64,000 nt of DNA from Tropicibacter sp. Alg240-R139 (GCF_900537075.1 NZ_UNRA01000002.1:483249-547248), one strand, 5' to 3'; counted from the stretch's first letter, positions 1 to 8,409 are shown. Numbers and translations are program-made. Notes: generated from the sequence alone by a model not told the origin.

Positions 1-726
1 TATCTCAAGGACAGCTTTGATGCGCTCTACGCCGAAGGTGAAGAGGGTGCACCCAAGATGATGTCGATTGGCTTGCATTGCCGGTTGATCGGGCGGCCGG
101 GTCGGATCATGGCACTGAAACGGTTCCTGGACTATGCGCAGGGGCATCAGGACGTCTGGTTCGCCACACGCCTGCAGATCGCAGAGCATTGGGCCGCGAC
201 GCATCCACCCGTGAAACATCCGCGCCCGTCGCAGATGGAGCGAGCAAAATTCATCGAGACTTATGGGGGTATTTTCGAGCATTCAGCATGGATTGCCGAG
301 CGGGCTTTTGATCTGGAACTGGGGTCAGCTCATGATACGGCCGGAGGGCTGCTCAATGCTTTGGCGCGAATGTTCCGGTCTGCCAGCGACGCAGAACGTC
401 TGGGAGTTCTGACCGCGCACCCGGATCTGGCCGGGAAACTGGCACAGGCCAAGCGGTTGACGGCGGAAAGCACGTCCGAGCAGGCTTCGGCTGGTTTGGA
501 TGCGTTGACCGACGAGGAGCGAGCATCATTCACCGAGCTCAACCAGGCTTACGTAGATAAGTTCGGCTTTCCTTTTATCATTGCGGTGCGTGATCACGAC
601 AAAGCCTCGATCATGGAGGCGTTCCAGCGCCGGATCGACCAGGACCGCAACACCGAACTTGCCGAGGCCTGCCGTCAGGTCGAACGCATCGCTGAATTCC
701 GTTTGCGGGACATCCTGCCGTCATGA
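1..726 (+). CDS. Allantoinase (PuuE type) fused to OHCU decarboxylase (UraD), 5' end outside window
   Basis: The frame is open from base 1, so the start lies upstream; 241 residues are visible. The first ~75 are the tail of a polysaccharide-deacetylase-like allantoinase (PuuE), including VWFATRLQIAEHW near residues 52-64. The rest is a 2-oxo-4-hydroxy-4-carboxy-5-ureidoimidazoline decarboxylase, with the HPDLAGK motif holding the catalytic His near residue 140 and FPFI near 190. In these families UraD makes (S)-allantoin from OHCU and PuuE opens allantoin to allantoate, so the fusion joins two consecutive steps of urate breakdown in the cytoplasm. Its stop overlaps the allA start as ATGA, so the two are probably co-translated. 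The fusion is inferred from one uninterrupted frame; the deacetylase catalytic residues are not in view. Confidence 0.85.
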   Translation, partial: YLKDSFDALYAEGEEGAPKMMSIGLHCRLIGRPGRIMALKRFLDYAQGHQDVWFATRLQIAEHWAATHPPVKHPRPSQMERAKFIETYGGIFEHSAWIAERAFDLELGSAHDTAGGLLNALARMFRSASDAERLGVLTAHPDLAGKLAQAKRLTAESTSEQASAGLDALTDEERASFTELNQAYVDKFGFPFIIAVRDHDKASIMEAFQRRIDQDRNTELAEACRQVERIAEFRLRDILPS

Positions 727-1214
727 CACAGCAGATTGTTATCCAGCCGATCTCGACCCATGCTTTCGCGCCATTTGGCGAGGTGATCGACGTTGAAGGG
801 GCGCCCGACAAGATCATCAATCAAGGGCAATGTGGGCGGTATCACGACCGGGCGTCTTTGGATTTTGTCGAAGGCCGGGCGGGCGTGAGCCTGTTCAATG
901 CCAAACCGCGTGAACTGCCATATACCCTTGAGCTGGTCGAGCGGCACCCCGAAGGGAGCCAGATGTTCATCCCCATGACCGAGCATCCATTTCTGGTGAT
1001 CGTTGCACCAGATGAAGATGGCAAGCCGGGGATTCCGCTGGCGTTTGAGACGCAAGCCGGGCAAGCGATCAATTTTCGCCGGGGTACATGGCATGGGGTT
1101 TTGACCCCATTGCATGCGCCGGGACTGTTTGCGGTCGTCGACCGCATCGGGGACGGGACCAATCTAGAGGAGCATTGGTTCGACACCCCATTCGTGGTGG
1201 TACGGCCGGAATAA
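723..1214 (+). CDS. allA: Ureidoglycolate lyase
   Basis: A 163-residue cupin-fold protein matching AllA in length and in motifs such as FRRGTWHGVLTP and the DRIGDGTNLEEHW stretch near the C-terminus. Ureidoglycolate lyase splits (S)-ureidoglycolate into glyoxylate and urea, the last step of ureide catabolism. It overlaps the upstream PuuE-UraD gene by four bases (ATGA), which fixes the start. A purine permease gene follows in the same direction, so the three look like one purine-use operon. Its product glyoxylate is the substrate of the beta-hydroxyaspartate cycle encoded about 3 kb downstream on the other strand. Confidence 0.9.
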   Translation: MTQQIVIQPISTHAFAPFGEVIDVEGAPDKIINQGQCGRYHDRASLDFVEGRAGVSLFNAKPRELPYTLELVERHPEGSQMFIPMTEHPFLVIVAPDEDGKPGIPLAFETQAGQAINFRRGTWHGVLTPLHAPGLFAVVDRIGDGTNLEEHWFDTPFVVVRPE

Positions 1215-1294
1215 GGGCGGCCACCAAATCAGAAGCCGCCAAACAAAGAAGCGGCACGACCCCCATGAGACCCACAAGGGAGGACAGTGAGATC

Positions 1295-2758
1295 ATGGCT
1301 GACACTTCGATAGGGACCGCAGCACAGCTGCGCGATCCGAATTACACGCCGGCGCTGCACAAGGCGGTGCCACTTGGCATTCAGCATGTGCTGGCGATGT
1401 TTGTCTCAAACATCACGCCCGCCATCATCATCTCGGGCGCGGCCGGATTTGGTTTTGGCTCTGATGCGGGGGCGCAAGGGTTCCCCGACATGACCTATCT
1501 GATCCAGATGTCGATGCTCTTTGCGGGTATTGCGACTCTGTTTCAGACCATTGGTATGGGTCCAGTGGGCGCGCGCCTGCCCATCGTGCAAGGCACCAGT
1601 TTTGCCTTCATTCCGATCATGATCCCGCTGGTTGCGGGCAAGGGGGTCGAGGCGCTGCCTGCGCTCTTTGGTGGCGTCTTGATCGGCGGGTTGTTCCACA
1701 CGCTGTTGGGGACAGTGATCGGTCGCATCCGCTTTGCTTTGCCGCCTTTGGTGACCGGTCTCGTCGTGACGATGATTGGTCTCTATCTGGTGCGCGTCGG
1801 TATTGAATATGCTGCGGGCGGCGTACCTGCCAAGGCGTTCAACAAACCCGAATACGGCAGCCTGTTGAATTGGTCGGTGGCGCTGGTGGTGATCTTTGTC
1901 ACGCTTGGGATGAAGTTTTTTGCCCGTGGGATGCTGTCGGTTTCGGCGGTGCTGATCGGGATCTTAGCGGGCTACATTTATTCGATGTTCTTTGGTCTGG
2001 TGAGCTTTGAGGGGATCGGCCAAAGCTGGAGCCGCGCTGCGGCGTTCGGCCTGCCCATACCGTTCAAATACGGGATTGATTTCTCTTTGGCTGCAATCAT
2101 CGGCTTCTGTCTGATGTCTTTTGTCAGCGCGGTTGAAACCGTAGGCGATGTCAGCGGCATCACCAAGGGTGGTGCGGGACGTGAAGCGACCGACAAGGAG
2201 ATTCAGGGCGCGACCTTTGCCGACGGTATTGGTTCGGCGATTGCGGGGCTGTTTGGCGGGTTTCCAAATACGTCTTTCAGCCAGAACGTGGGCCTAATCG
2301 CCATGACAGGCGTGATGAGTCGCCACGTGGTGACCATCGGCGCAATCTTCCTGATCGTTTGCGGGTTGATCCCCAAGGTCGGTGCATTGATCCGCACCAT
2401 TCCCATCGAGGTTCTGGGCGGTGGTGTTATCGTGATGTTCGGGATGGTTGTGTCTGCAGGGGTTTCGATGCTGTCGGACGTGAATTGGAACCGGCGCAAC
2501 ATGGTGATCTTTGCCATTGCTTTGTCGATCGGATTTGGTTTGCAGCTGGAGGTTATGAATGTCGCACCAGGATCGCCAAACGCACTGCAGTATCTACCGG
2601 ATACGCTGCGCATTTTGGCGGCCTCGGGCATTCTGCCGGCGGCTTTGATCGCCATCGTATTGAACCTGATCTTGCCCGAAGAACTGGCGGATGAAGCGAC
2701 TGAGGAAGTATCAGGTGGCATGTCCGGTCACGGATCAGGCAGTTTGCCTGGCGAATAA
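1295..2758 (+). CDS. NCS2-family nucleobase permease (uracil/xanthine/urate type)
   Basis: A 487-residue, very hydrophobic protein with about 12-14 membrane segments and NCS2 features: an N-terminal LGIQHVLAMF motif, the central AVETVGDVSGITKG stretch and GGFPNTSFSQNVGL. NCS2 carriers import nucleobases such as xanthine, urate or uracil with a cation. Placement behind allantoinase and ureidoglycolate lyase genes favours xanthine or urate as substrate, which is inference. The frame stays open upstream, but I chose the ATG at 1295 because GGGAGGA sits 10 bases before it; an ATG at 1265 is the alternative. A palindromic repeat follows the stop. Confidence 0.88.
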   Translation: MADTSIGTAAQLRDPNYTPALHKAVPLGIQHVLAMFVSNITPAIIISGAAGFGFGSDAGAQGFPDMTYLIQMSMLFAGIATLFQTIGMGPVGARLPIVQGTSFAFIPIMIPLVAGKGVEALPALFGGVLIGGLFHTLLGTVIGRIRFALPPLVTGLVVTMIGLYLVRVGIEYAAGGVPAKAFNKPEYGSLLNWSVALVVIFVTLGMKFFARGMLSVSAVLIGILAGYIYSMFFGLVSFEGIGQSWSRAAAFGLPIPFKYGIDFSLAAIIGFCLMSFVSAVETVGDVSGITKGGAGREATDKEIQGATFADGIGSAIAGLFGGFPNTSFSQNVGLIAMTGVMSRHVVTIGAIFLIVCGLIPKVGALIRTIPIEVLGGGVIVMFGMVVSAGVSMLSDVNWNRRNMVIFAIALSIGFGLQLEVMNVAPGSPNALQYLPDTLRILAASGILPAALIAIVLNLILPEELADEATEEVSGGMSGHGSGSLPGE

Positions 2759-2852
2759 GGGCGTGCTCCCGCCCGGTCGGGACGCATCAAAGATGCGCCC
2801 ACCGACCCGTTGGGCTGGGCGGGCCGCCGAGCTATCGCTCGGCGCCCCGCGG
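2759..2852 (+). repeat. Interspersed palindromic repeat, copy 1
   Basis: Lies between the convergent permease and GAPDH genes. It shows CTCCCGCC near the left end, a nested hairpin (GGTCGG..CCGACC enclosing CGCATC-AAA-GATGCG), the ACCCGTTGGGC core, and a terminal hairpin CCGAGC-TATC-GCTCGG. The same layout recurs near 11.1, 11.7, 28.8 and 28.9 kb. It may end transcription from both sides, but no T-run is visible. Confidence 0.7.
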
Positions 2853-2869
2853 TTCCGAGATACTGAGAG

Positions 2870-3853
2870 CTAGGTGGCCATCCGCATCGCCACATCAAGC
2901 ATGCGTGCGGAAAAGCCCCATTCGTTGTCGTACCAGCCGAAGACGCGCACCTGCCGTGCGCCGGTCATGCGGGTTTCAGGCTCGGCGATGATCAGTGACT
3001 CGGGCCGATTGCGCAGGTCCGAAGACACCAGTGGCACGTCGGTCCAGCCAAGCACAGGTGAGGTTTGCACCTGTTGATGCAGGCGATCTCTGAACGACTT
3101 CTCGTCCATGTCGGTCGATAGTTGTACCACTAGATCCACGGCGGACACACTTGCCGTAGGGACTCTCACAGCCGCGCCGCTGATCTTGCCCGCCAGATGC
3201 GGCAGGATCGTGTCGATCAGATGTGTGGCTGACGAGGTCGTCGGCACCATCGACAGTGCCGCCGCCCGAGATCGCGCCAGATCGCCGCGAGGGGCGTCCA
3301 CCAGGGGTTGGCTGTTGGTGTAGCAGTGGATTGTCGTCATATGCGCGGTTTCAATCCCGGCGATGTCGTCGATCACTTTGACCAGCGGTGCCAGACCGTT
3401 GGTCGTACACGACGCGTTCGACACGATCCGGGCGTTGCCCAGATCATCCTCGTTGGCGCCCAGTACGATGGTTACCTCGGCCGCCGGAGACGGGCCAGAT
3501 ATCAGCACCTTACCCGCACCCGCTGTCAGACCACGTGCGGCCACATCTGACGTGCGCGCGACACCGGTGCAATCCAGCAGCACGTCCACGCCGCTCAGAT
3601 CGACACGGGTCAGGTCCGGACTGTGAGTGATCGGGATGGCGCGGCCATCGACCACCAGTGCTTCGTCCCCGGCCAGAACCGCGCCGGGGTAGGGGCCAAA
3701 TGTGCTGTCGTATTTGAACAGATACGCGCAGGTTTCGAGCGGGGCGATGTCATTGATCTGCACCACCTCGACGTCGGAATCCTGCGGCAGGGCAAGCACC
3801 TGTCGCAGGATCGTGCGGCCGATGCGGCCGAATCCGTTGATCGCCAGTTTCAT
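2870..3853 (-). CDS. Type I glyceraldehyde-3-phosphate dehydrogenase, fifth gene behind bhcD
   Basis: A 327-residue GAPDH with INGFGRIGR at residues 4-12, the catalytic Cys149 in SNASCTTN and His176 in TTIHCYTN. The segment after His176 (YTNSQ, then ARSRAAALSMVP) resembles the GapB and Epd branches more than the glycolytic GapA type (TTATQKTVDGP). Asp35 in QIND, usually linked to NAD preference, is kept, so cofactor choice is unclear. The second Cys of the usual SCTTNC block is Gly152. Translation from ATG 3853 starts 19 bases after the bhcD stop, without a clear Shine-Dalgarno, so it probably belongs to the bhc operon. A gluconeogenic role downstream of the cycle is inference; erythrose-4-phosphate dehydrogenase is an alternative. 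Confidence 0.82.
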   Translation of the reverse strand: MKLAINGFGRIGRTILRQVLALPQDSDVEVVQINDIAPLETCAYLFKYDSTFGPYPGAVLAGDEALVVDGRAIPITHSPDLTRVDLSGVDVLLDCTGVARTSDVAARGLTAGAGKVLISGPSPAAEVTIVLGANEDDLGNARIVSNASCTTNGLAPLVKVIDDIAGIETAHMTTIHCYTNSQPLVDAPRGDLARSRAAALSMVPTTSSATHLIDTILPHLAGKISGAAVRVPTASVSAVDLVVQLSTDMDEKSFRDRLHQQVQTSPVLGWTDVPLVSSDLRNRPESLIIAEPETRMTGARQVRVFGWYDNEWGFSARMLDVAMRMAT

Positions 3854-3872
3854 AGGCGAAGATATGGCAGGG

Positions 3873-4838
3873 CTAGAATTCGACCTCAATGGCTGTTCCG
3901 CGCTCGATGGCAAGTTCCAGGGCTGCAGAGGCCACCGCAAGGTCTTGCAATCCAACACCAGTGCCGTCGAAAAGCGTGACGTCGTCGTCCGAGGTGCGAC
4001 CGGGATGAGTGCCATTGATGACAGCGCCCAGTTCCGAGATCGCTTCGGCCGTGATCAGCCCGTCTTTGACGGCGTGCTGCGCCTCTCCCAATGTCACGGA
4101 TTGCGCGATCTCGTCGGTAAAGACTTGCGCGCGTGCCAACAGCGCTGCCTCGACCTCTTGTTTGCCGATAGTGTCGGTGCCCATGCAGGCGATGTGGGTG
4201 CCGGGGCGCACCTGCACATCCATCAGGATCGGGTCAAAGCTTGAAGTGATTGATATGATGACATCAGCCTGCGCGCCCAATTGATCCAGGTCGACCGCTT
4301 CGAAGGGCAAACCCAATGCCGTAGCTGTTTCTTCCAGCCGAGAGAGCATTTCAGGGTGCAGGTTCCAACCGATCACTTTTTCAAAGTCCCGATGTTTCAC
4401 CGCCGCCCGCATCTGAAAAGCCGACTGGTGTCCGGCACCAATCATTCCCAGAACCTTGGCGTCCACCCGCGCCAGGTGGCGGATCGACACTGCACTGGCG
4501 GCCGCAGTGCGCAGGGCGGTCAACAGGTTGCCGCCCACAACAGCGCGGCATTGACCTGTGTCGGCGTCAAACAGAAAAACCGACGATTGGTGGTTGGTCA
4601 GCCCCTTGTCCATGTTGCCCGGCCAATAGCCGCCGGACTTCAGCCCCAGGTTCAATCCTGCCCGGTCAAACCCGGATTTAAAACCATAGAGCGCGTCCGC
4701 ATGACCAATGGCCTCGCGAATGACCGGAAAATTCACCGCGTCTCCGCGCGACATGGCAGCAAAGACCGACTCGACAGCGGCAAAGCTTGCCTCTTCGGTC
4801 ATCAGGTCGGCAATGGCCGCCTCAGGTACGATCCACAT
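3873..4838 (-). CDS. bhcD: Iminosuccinate reductase of the beta-hydroxyaspartate cycle (ornithine cyclodeaminase/mu-crystallin family)
   Basis: 321 residues of the ornithine cyclodeaminase/mu-crystallin fold, with LTALRTAAASA at residues 107-117 and the dinucleotide motif GMIGAG at 131-136. By itself the family covers several reductases, but placement directly behind aldolase, dehydratase and aminotransferase genes matches the bhcABCD set described in Paracoccus denitrificans, where BhcD reduces iminosuccinate to aspartate with NAD(P)H. A 78-base gap separates it from bhcC. That gap carries a GC-rich hairpin and then GAGGAG eight bases before the ATG. The GAPDH gene follows after 19 bases. 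Confidence 0.9.
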   Translation of the reverse strand: MWIVPEAAIADLMTEEASFAAVESVFAAMSRGDAVNFPVIREAIGHADALYGFKSGFDRAGLNLGLKSGGYWPGNMDKGLTNHQSSVFLFDADTGQCRAVVGGNLLTALRTAAASAVSIRHLARVDAKVLGMIGAGHQSAFQMRAAVKHRDFEKVIGWNLHPEMLSRLEETATALGLPFEAVDLDQLGAQADVIISITSSFDPILMDVQVRPGTHIACMGTDTIGKQEVEAALLARAQVFTDEIAQSVTLGEAQHAVKDGLITAEAISELGAVINGTHPGRTSDDDVTLFDGTGVGLQDLAVASAALELAIERGTAIEVEF

Positions 4839-4858
4839 AGGCCGCTCCTCATTTATGC

Positions 4859-4884
4859 GGGGCTGCGGTAAAAGTCCGCGCCCC
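4859..4884 (-). other. Intercistronic hairpin between bhcC and bhcD
   Basis: GGGGCTGCGG (4859-4868) pairs with CCGCGCCCC (4876-4884) around a seven-base loop, with one bulge. It lies in the only sizeable gap of the bhc operon. No T-run follows on the minus strand, so it is more likely an mRNA stability or processing element than a terminator. Function is inference. Confidence 0.4.
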
Positions 4885-4916
4885 TTTGCTTAAAAGTTCT
4901 CGACTAAAGGCGCTGA

Positions 4917-6080
4917 TCAGAACGCTTTGCCGCGCGCCGAGATGGGCCATACGACTTCGACCTTGCCGCCGCGCACGCCCACGTACCAGTCATGCACGTT
5001 GCAGGTCGGGTCGCAGTGGCCGGGCACCAGGCGAAGCTTGTCGTTGACCTGCAACACGCCGTCAGGGTCCGAGACCACACCATGTTCGTCCGAACATTTG
5101 GCATAGGTCACGTCATCGCGGCCAAAGACCACCGGCAATCCGCTGTCGACCGATTGTGCTTTAAGGCCCGCATCGACCACTGCCAGATCGGCTTTGGCAT
5201 GGCTCATGACCGAGGTCAGGATGAACAGCGCATTCTCCCACTCGCCTTGGTCGATCCGCTTGCCGTCCTTGTCCAGGATGCGGCCATAATCGGCGTCCAT
5301 AAATGCGTAAGAACCACACTGAAGCTCGTTATAGACGCCCGAAGCGCCCTCGAAATAGTAGCTGCCGGTGCCGCCACCGCCGACGATGTCGCACTCCAAC
5401 CCAAGGGCCTTTAGCGCGTCCACCGCGTCGCGGACCATGGCTACGGCAATGTCGATCTTTTTGCGACGGTCGTCATAACTGTCCATATGCTGCATTGCGC
5501 CCTGATAGGCCTGGATGCCCGAGAACTTGAGGCCCTCTGACGCATCAATGGCCTGGGCGATCTCGACCACCTGCGGCGTTGTCGTCACACCGCAGCGACC
5601 CGCACCGCAGTCGATTTCCACGAGGCATTCGATTTCGGTGCCATGACGGGTTGCCGCGGCGCTCAGATCGGCAACATTAGCCAGGTCATCGACGCAGACC
5701 AAGGTGCGTGCCCCCAATTTGGGCAGACGTGCCAGCCGGTCGATCTTGGCCGGGTCGCGAACCTGATTTGACACCAGAACGTCCTTGATGCCGCCACGGG
5801 CAAACACCTCGGCCTCGCTCACCTTTTGGCAGCAGACTCCGCAGGAGTTGCCCAGCTTTTCCTGCAACAGGGCGACGTCGACAGATTTGTGCATCTTGCC
5901 GTGAACCCGATGGCGTACGCCCATCTGCGCGGCCAGTTCTCCCATCTTGGTGATGTTGCGTTCCAGCGCATCCAGATCCAGTACCAGCGCCGGGGTCTGA
6001 ATGTCTGCCTCGGCCATGCCGGGCAGGGCCGGGATGTCATAGCCCACTTCAAGGCCGTCAAATTTTGCAGGTGCGTTCAT
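4917..6080 (-). CDS. bhcC: Beta-hydroxyaspartate aldolase (D-threonine aldolase-like, PLP)
   Basis: 387 residues of the D-threonine aldolase type: an alanine-racemase-like barrel with HGKMHK at residues 60-65 carrying the PLP lysine, CGAGRCGVT in the middle, and the metal-binding HCD at 355-357 (GHCDPTCNVHDW). BhcC condenses glycine and glyoxylate to (2R,3S)-beta-hydroxyaspartate, the carbon-joining step of the cycle. The frame begins at an ATG that overlaps the bhcB stop (6095), but GAGGA lies eight bases before the ATG at 6080, and that start gives the N-terminus I would expect for BhcC. Automatic pipelines may call it D-threonine or 3-hydroxy-D-aspartate aldolase. Confidence 0.93.
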   Translation of the reverse strand: MNAPAKFDGLEVGYDIPALPGMAEADIQTPALVLDLDALERNITKMGELAAQMGVRHRVHGKMHKSVDVALLQEKLGNSCGVCCQKVSEAEVFARGGIKDVLVSNQVRDPAKIDRLARLPKLGARTLVCVDDLANVADLSAAATRHGTEIECLVEIDCGAGRCGVTTTPQVVEIAQAIDASEGLKFSGIQAYQGAMQHMDSYDDRRKKIDIAVAMVRDAVDALKALGLECDIVGGGGTGSYYFEGASGVYNELQCGSYAFMDADYGRILDKDGKRIDQGEWENALFILTSVMSHAKADLAVVDAGLKAQSVDSGLPVVFGRDDVTYAKCSDEHGVVSDPDGVLQVNDKLRLVPGHCDPTCNVHDWYVGVRGGKVEVVWPISARGKAF

Positions 6081-6091
6081 TGTTTCAGTCC

Positions 6092-7042
6092 TCATACGGT
6101 CCAGGGCAGGCGATCCATATCGACGTTGCCGCCGGTGATGATCACGCCCACGCGTTTGCCGGCAAAAACGCCGGGGTTTTTCAGGATGGTGGCCAACGGC
6201 ACGGCGCTGGAGGGTTCCAGCACGATCTTCATCCGCTGCCAGGCGAGTTTCATGGCGGCCACGATCTCGTCTTCGCTGGCTGTCAGGATGTCGCTCACGT
6301 GGTTCTGGACGAAATGCCAGGTGTTCTCTTTCAGCGGTACTTTCAGCCCATCGGCCACGGTCTGCGGCGCGTCGTCGGCGATGATGCGCCCGGCCTTGAA
6401 GCTGCGATAGGCGTCATCGGCCTGTTCTGGCTCGGCGGCGTAAATCGCTGTTTCAGGGGCTGCGCGGCTCATCCACAGGCAAGTACCCGAGATCATGCCG
6501 CCACCACCGATGGGCGCAATCACAGCGTCCAACCCGTCGGTCTGCTCCATCAACTCTCGCGAGCAGGTGCCTTGTCCGGCGATTACGCGCGGGTCGTTGT
6601 AGGGGTGCACAAAGTCGGCACCGGTTTCGGCGTGGACGCGGGCAAACACCTCTTCACGACTGCTGGTAGACGGTTCGCATTCGGTAATCACCCCGCCATA
6701 GCCCCGCACGGCAGCCTTTTTGGCGTCGGGCGCAGTGCGGGGCATGACCACGTGGCAGGGGATGCCGCGCCGCCCGGCCGCATAAGACAGTGACAGCGCG
6801 TGATTGCCCGAACTGTGCGTGGCAACACCGCGTTTGGCGGCGGCGTCATCCAGACCGAAGACCGCATTTGACGCGCCGCGCACCTTGAAAGCGCCCGCCT
6901 TTTGTAGGTTCTCGCATTTGAAAAACAGCTGCGCGCCGGTCAGGTCGTCAAAGTAGCTGGAAGTCAGAACCGCTGTGCGATGGATGTAGGGCGCGATACG
7001 CTCATGCGCGGCGATCACGTCCCTGTAGGTAGGCAAAGTCAT
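6092..7042 (-). CDS. bhcB: Beta-hydroxyaspartate dehydratase (threonine dehydratase-like, PLP)
   Basis: 316 residues of the fold-type II serine/threonine dehydratase family. The PLP lysine is Lys53 in AFKVRGA, followed by the substrate loop THSSGNHA and the phosphate-binding PIGGGG. BhcB removes water from beta-hydroxyaspartate to give iminosuccinate. The reading frame also has an ATG at 7057 that overlaps the bhcA stop; AAGGA seven bases before the ATG at 7042 makes the shorter start better supported. The gene sits tightly between bhcA and bhcC. Threo-3-hydroxyaspartate ammonia-lyase is the likely automatic label, since free iminosuccinate decays to oxaloacetate and ammonia. Confidence 0.92.
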   Translation of the reverse strand: MTLPTYRDVIAAHERIAPYIHRTAVLTSSYFDDLTGAQLFFKCENLQKAGAFKVRGASNAVFGLDDAAAKRGVATHSSGNHALSLSYAAGRRGIPCHVVMPRTAPDAKKAAVRGYGGVITECEPSTSSREEVFARVHAETGADFVHPYNDPRVIAGQGTCSRELMEQTDGLDAVIAPIGGGGMISGTCLWMSRAAPETAIYAAEPEQADDAYRSFKAGRIIADDAPQTVADGLKVPLKENTWHFVQNHVSDILTASEDEIVAAMKLAWQRMKIVLEPSSAVPLATILKNPGVFAGKRVGVIITGGNVDMDRLPWTV

Positions 7043-7056
7043 GGTCAGATCCTTCA

Positions 7057-8244
7057 TCACGCGGCGTCCTGTTGCGGGTGAGCGTGCGACTGGCGATAGA
7101 ACTCCTGTGCCGCAGCCACGCCAGAGCCGAGCCGGATGTTCATCCCCAGATCGGCCATGCACATTTCTGCCGTGGCGATCCCGGACAGGGCCATGACGTC
7201 GGTCATCGACCCCAGGTGCCCGATGCGGAACAGCTTGCCTGCGACCTCGCCCAAGCCGACGCCATAAGCGGTGCCATAGGTTTCCGCCGCATGGGCAACG
7301 ATATCGGTGCCGTTGATGCCGGGCGTCAAAATCGCGCTCACGGTGTCTGATGCAACATCCGGCGACGCGGCACACAGCTCCAACCCCCAGGCGCGCACCG
7401 CTTTGCGCACGCCTTCGGCGATGCGGTGGTGACGGGCAAAGACGTTCTCCAGCCCCTCGTCCAGCAGCATCTGCGTGGTCAGCTTCAGCCCGTTCATCAG
7501 CCCAACTGCGGGTGTGTAGGGATAGGCGTTGTTGGCGTATCCGGCGGCCATGTCACGCACGTCAAAGAAAGTGCGCGGCAGTTTGGCAGTCTCAGTTGCG
7601 GCCATCGCTTTGGCGCTGAAGCCGGTGATTGCCAGACCTGCAGGCAGCATGAACCCCTTTTGCGAGCCGGTCACGGCCACATCCACGCCCCAGTCGTCAA
7701 ACCGGAAATCCATCGAGCCGATAGAGCTGACCCCGTCGACAAAAAACAGAGCCGGGTGGCCTGCGCTGTCGATGGCGCGGCGGATGGCGGCGATGTCCGA
7801 GCGCACGCCGGTTGCTGTCTCATTATGCGTCGCCAGAACTGCCTTGATCCGATGGCTTTTGTCCGCAGACAGGATTTCTTCGTACCGGGCTGCGTCGATG
7901 CCATCACCCCAACGGGTTTCAACAATCTGTACGTCCAGCCCGTGGCGCTGGCACATGTCGATCCAGCGGTGCGAGAACATGCCGTTGCGCGCGACCAAAA
8001 CCGCGTCACCGGGAGACAGTGTATTGCAAATCGCCGTTTCCCAGCCACCGGTGCCCGAGGCGGGGAAGATGAACACCTCGGCCGAATTGCTTTTCAGCAC
8101 CTGACGCACACCTTCGCGGGCCGGGTGCAGGATCTCTCCAAACAAAGACGAGCGGTGGTCGATGCTGGGCATGTCACAGGCTTTACGCACCACTTCAGGG
8201 ATATTGGTGGGGCCTGGAATGAACAGAGGATTTTGATGGCTCAT
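7057..8244 (-). CDS. bhcA: Aspartate-glyoxylate aminotransferase (class V, PLP)
   Basis: 395 residues of the class V aminotransferase family, with NPLFIPGPTN at the N-terminus, FPASGTGGWE near residue 60, FVDGVSSIGSMDF near 168 and the PLP lysine Lys196 in TGSQKG. BhcA moves the amino group of aspartate to glyoxylate, giving oxaloacetate and the glycine used by BhcC, so the cycle regenerates its own donor. It is the first gene of the leftward operon, with AAGGAG six bases before the ATG, and faces bhcR across 165 bases that hold palindromes. Serine-glyoxylate aminotransferase is the nearest alternative; the neighbours decide for BhcA. Confidence 0.92.
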   Translation of the reverse strand: MSHQNPLFIPGPTNIPEVVRKACDMPSIDHRSSLFGEILHPAREGVRQVLKSNSAEVFIFPASGTGGWETAICNTLSPGDAVLVARNGMFSHRWIDMCQRHGLDVQIVETRWGDGIDAARYEEILSADKSHRIKAVLATHNETATGVRSDIAAIRRAIDSAGHPALFFVDGVSSIGSMDFRFDDWGVDVAVTGSQKGFMLPAGLAITGFSAKAMAATETAKLPRTFFDVRDMAAGYANNAYPYTPAVGLMNGLKLTTQMLLDEGLENVFARHHRIAEGVRKAVRAWGLELCAASPDVASDTVSAILTPGINGTDIVAHAAETYGTAYGVGLGEVAGKLFRIGHLGSMTDVMALSGIATAEMCMADLGMNIRLGSGVAAAQEFYRQSHAHPQQDAA

Positions 8245-8303
8245 AGCCGTCTCCTTGATTGCTTGGGGACGAGCGTAAGAGAAGAAGAGGTACGCAGGCA
8301 ATT

Positions 8304-8326
8304 TTTTTGAAAAAACATTTCAAAAA
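8304..8326. promoter_or_regulatory. Candidate BhcR operator 1 (9-bp inverted repeat)
   Basis: TTTTTGAAA (8304-8312) and TTTCAAAAA (8318-8326) form a perfect inverted repeat around AAACA, in the bhcA-bhcR intergenic region 60 bases upstream of the bhcA start. The TGAAA-N5-TTTCA core resembles IclR-family sites. Binding by BhcR is inferred from position. Confidence 0.5.
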
Positions 8327-8350
8327 GGAAGTGCGTAAAAAAAATGCCTA

Positions 8351-8379
8351 TTGTCAGGAGGTTAAATTTTTCACAATAT
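8351..8379 (+). promoter_or_regulatory. Candidate bhcR promoter
   Basis: TTGTCA at 8351-8356 and CAATAT at 8374-8379 are 17 bases apart, a workable sigma70-type -35/-10 pair placed 31 bases before the bhcR ATG. The -10 hexamer falls inside the palindrome at 8369-8383, which would fit autorepression. Confidence 0.4.
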
Positions 8380-8392
8380 GAAATGATATTTC
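8369..8392. promoter_or_regulatory. Candidate BhcR operator 2 (overlapping palindromes)
   Basis: Two overlapping inverted repeats: TTTCA-CAATA-TGAAA (8369-8383) and GAAAT-GAT-ATTTC (8380-8392). The second resembles the classic IclR site TGGAAATNATTTCCA. They cover the putative -10 box and end 17 bases before the bhcR start. Confidence 0.45.
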
Positions 8393-8409
8393 GTTCTTGA
8401 GGTTGCGAG

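Noticed and set aside
4917-6080. Simple D-threonine aldolase
   Set aside because: The fold fits, but the neighbouring aminotransferase, dehydratase, reductase and IclR genes make beta-hydroxyaspartate aldolase the better call.
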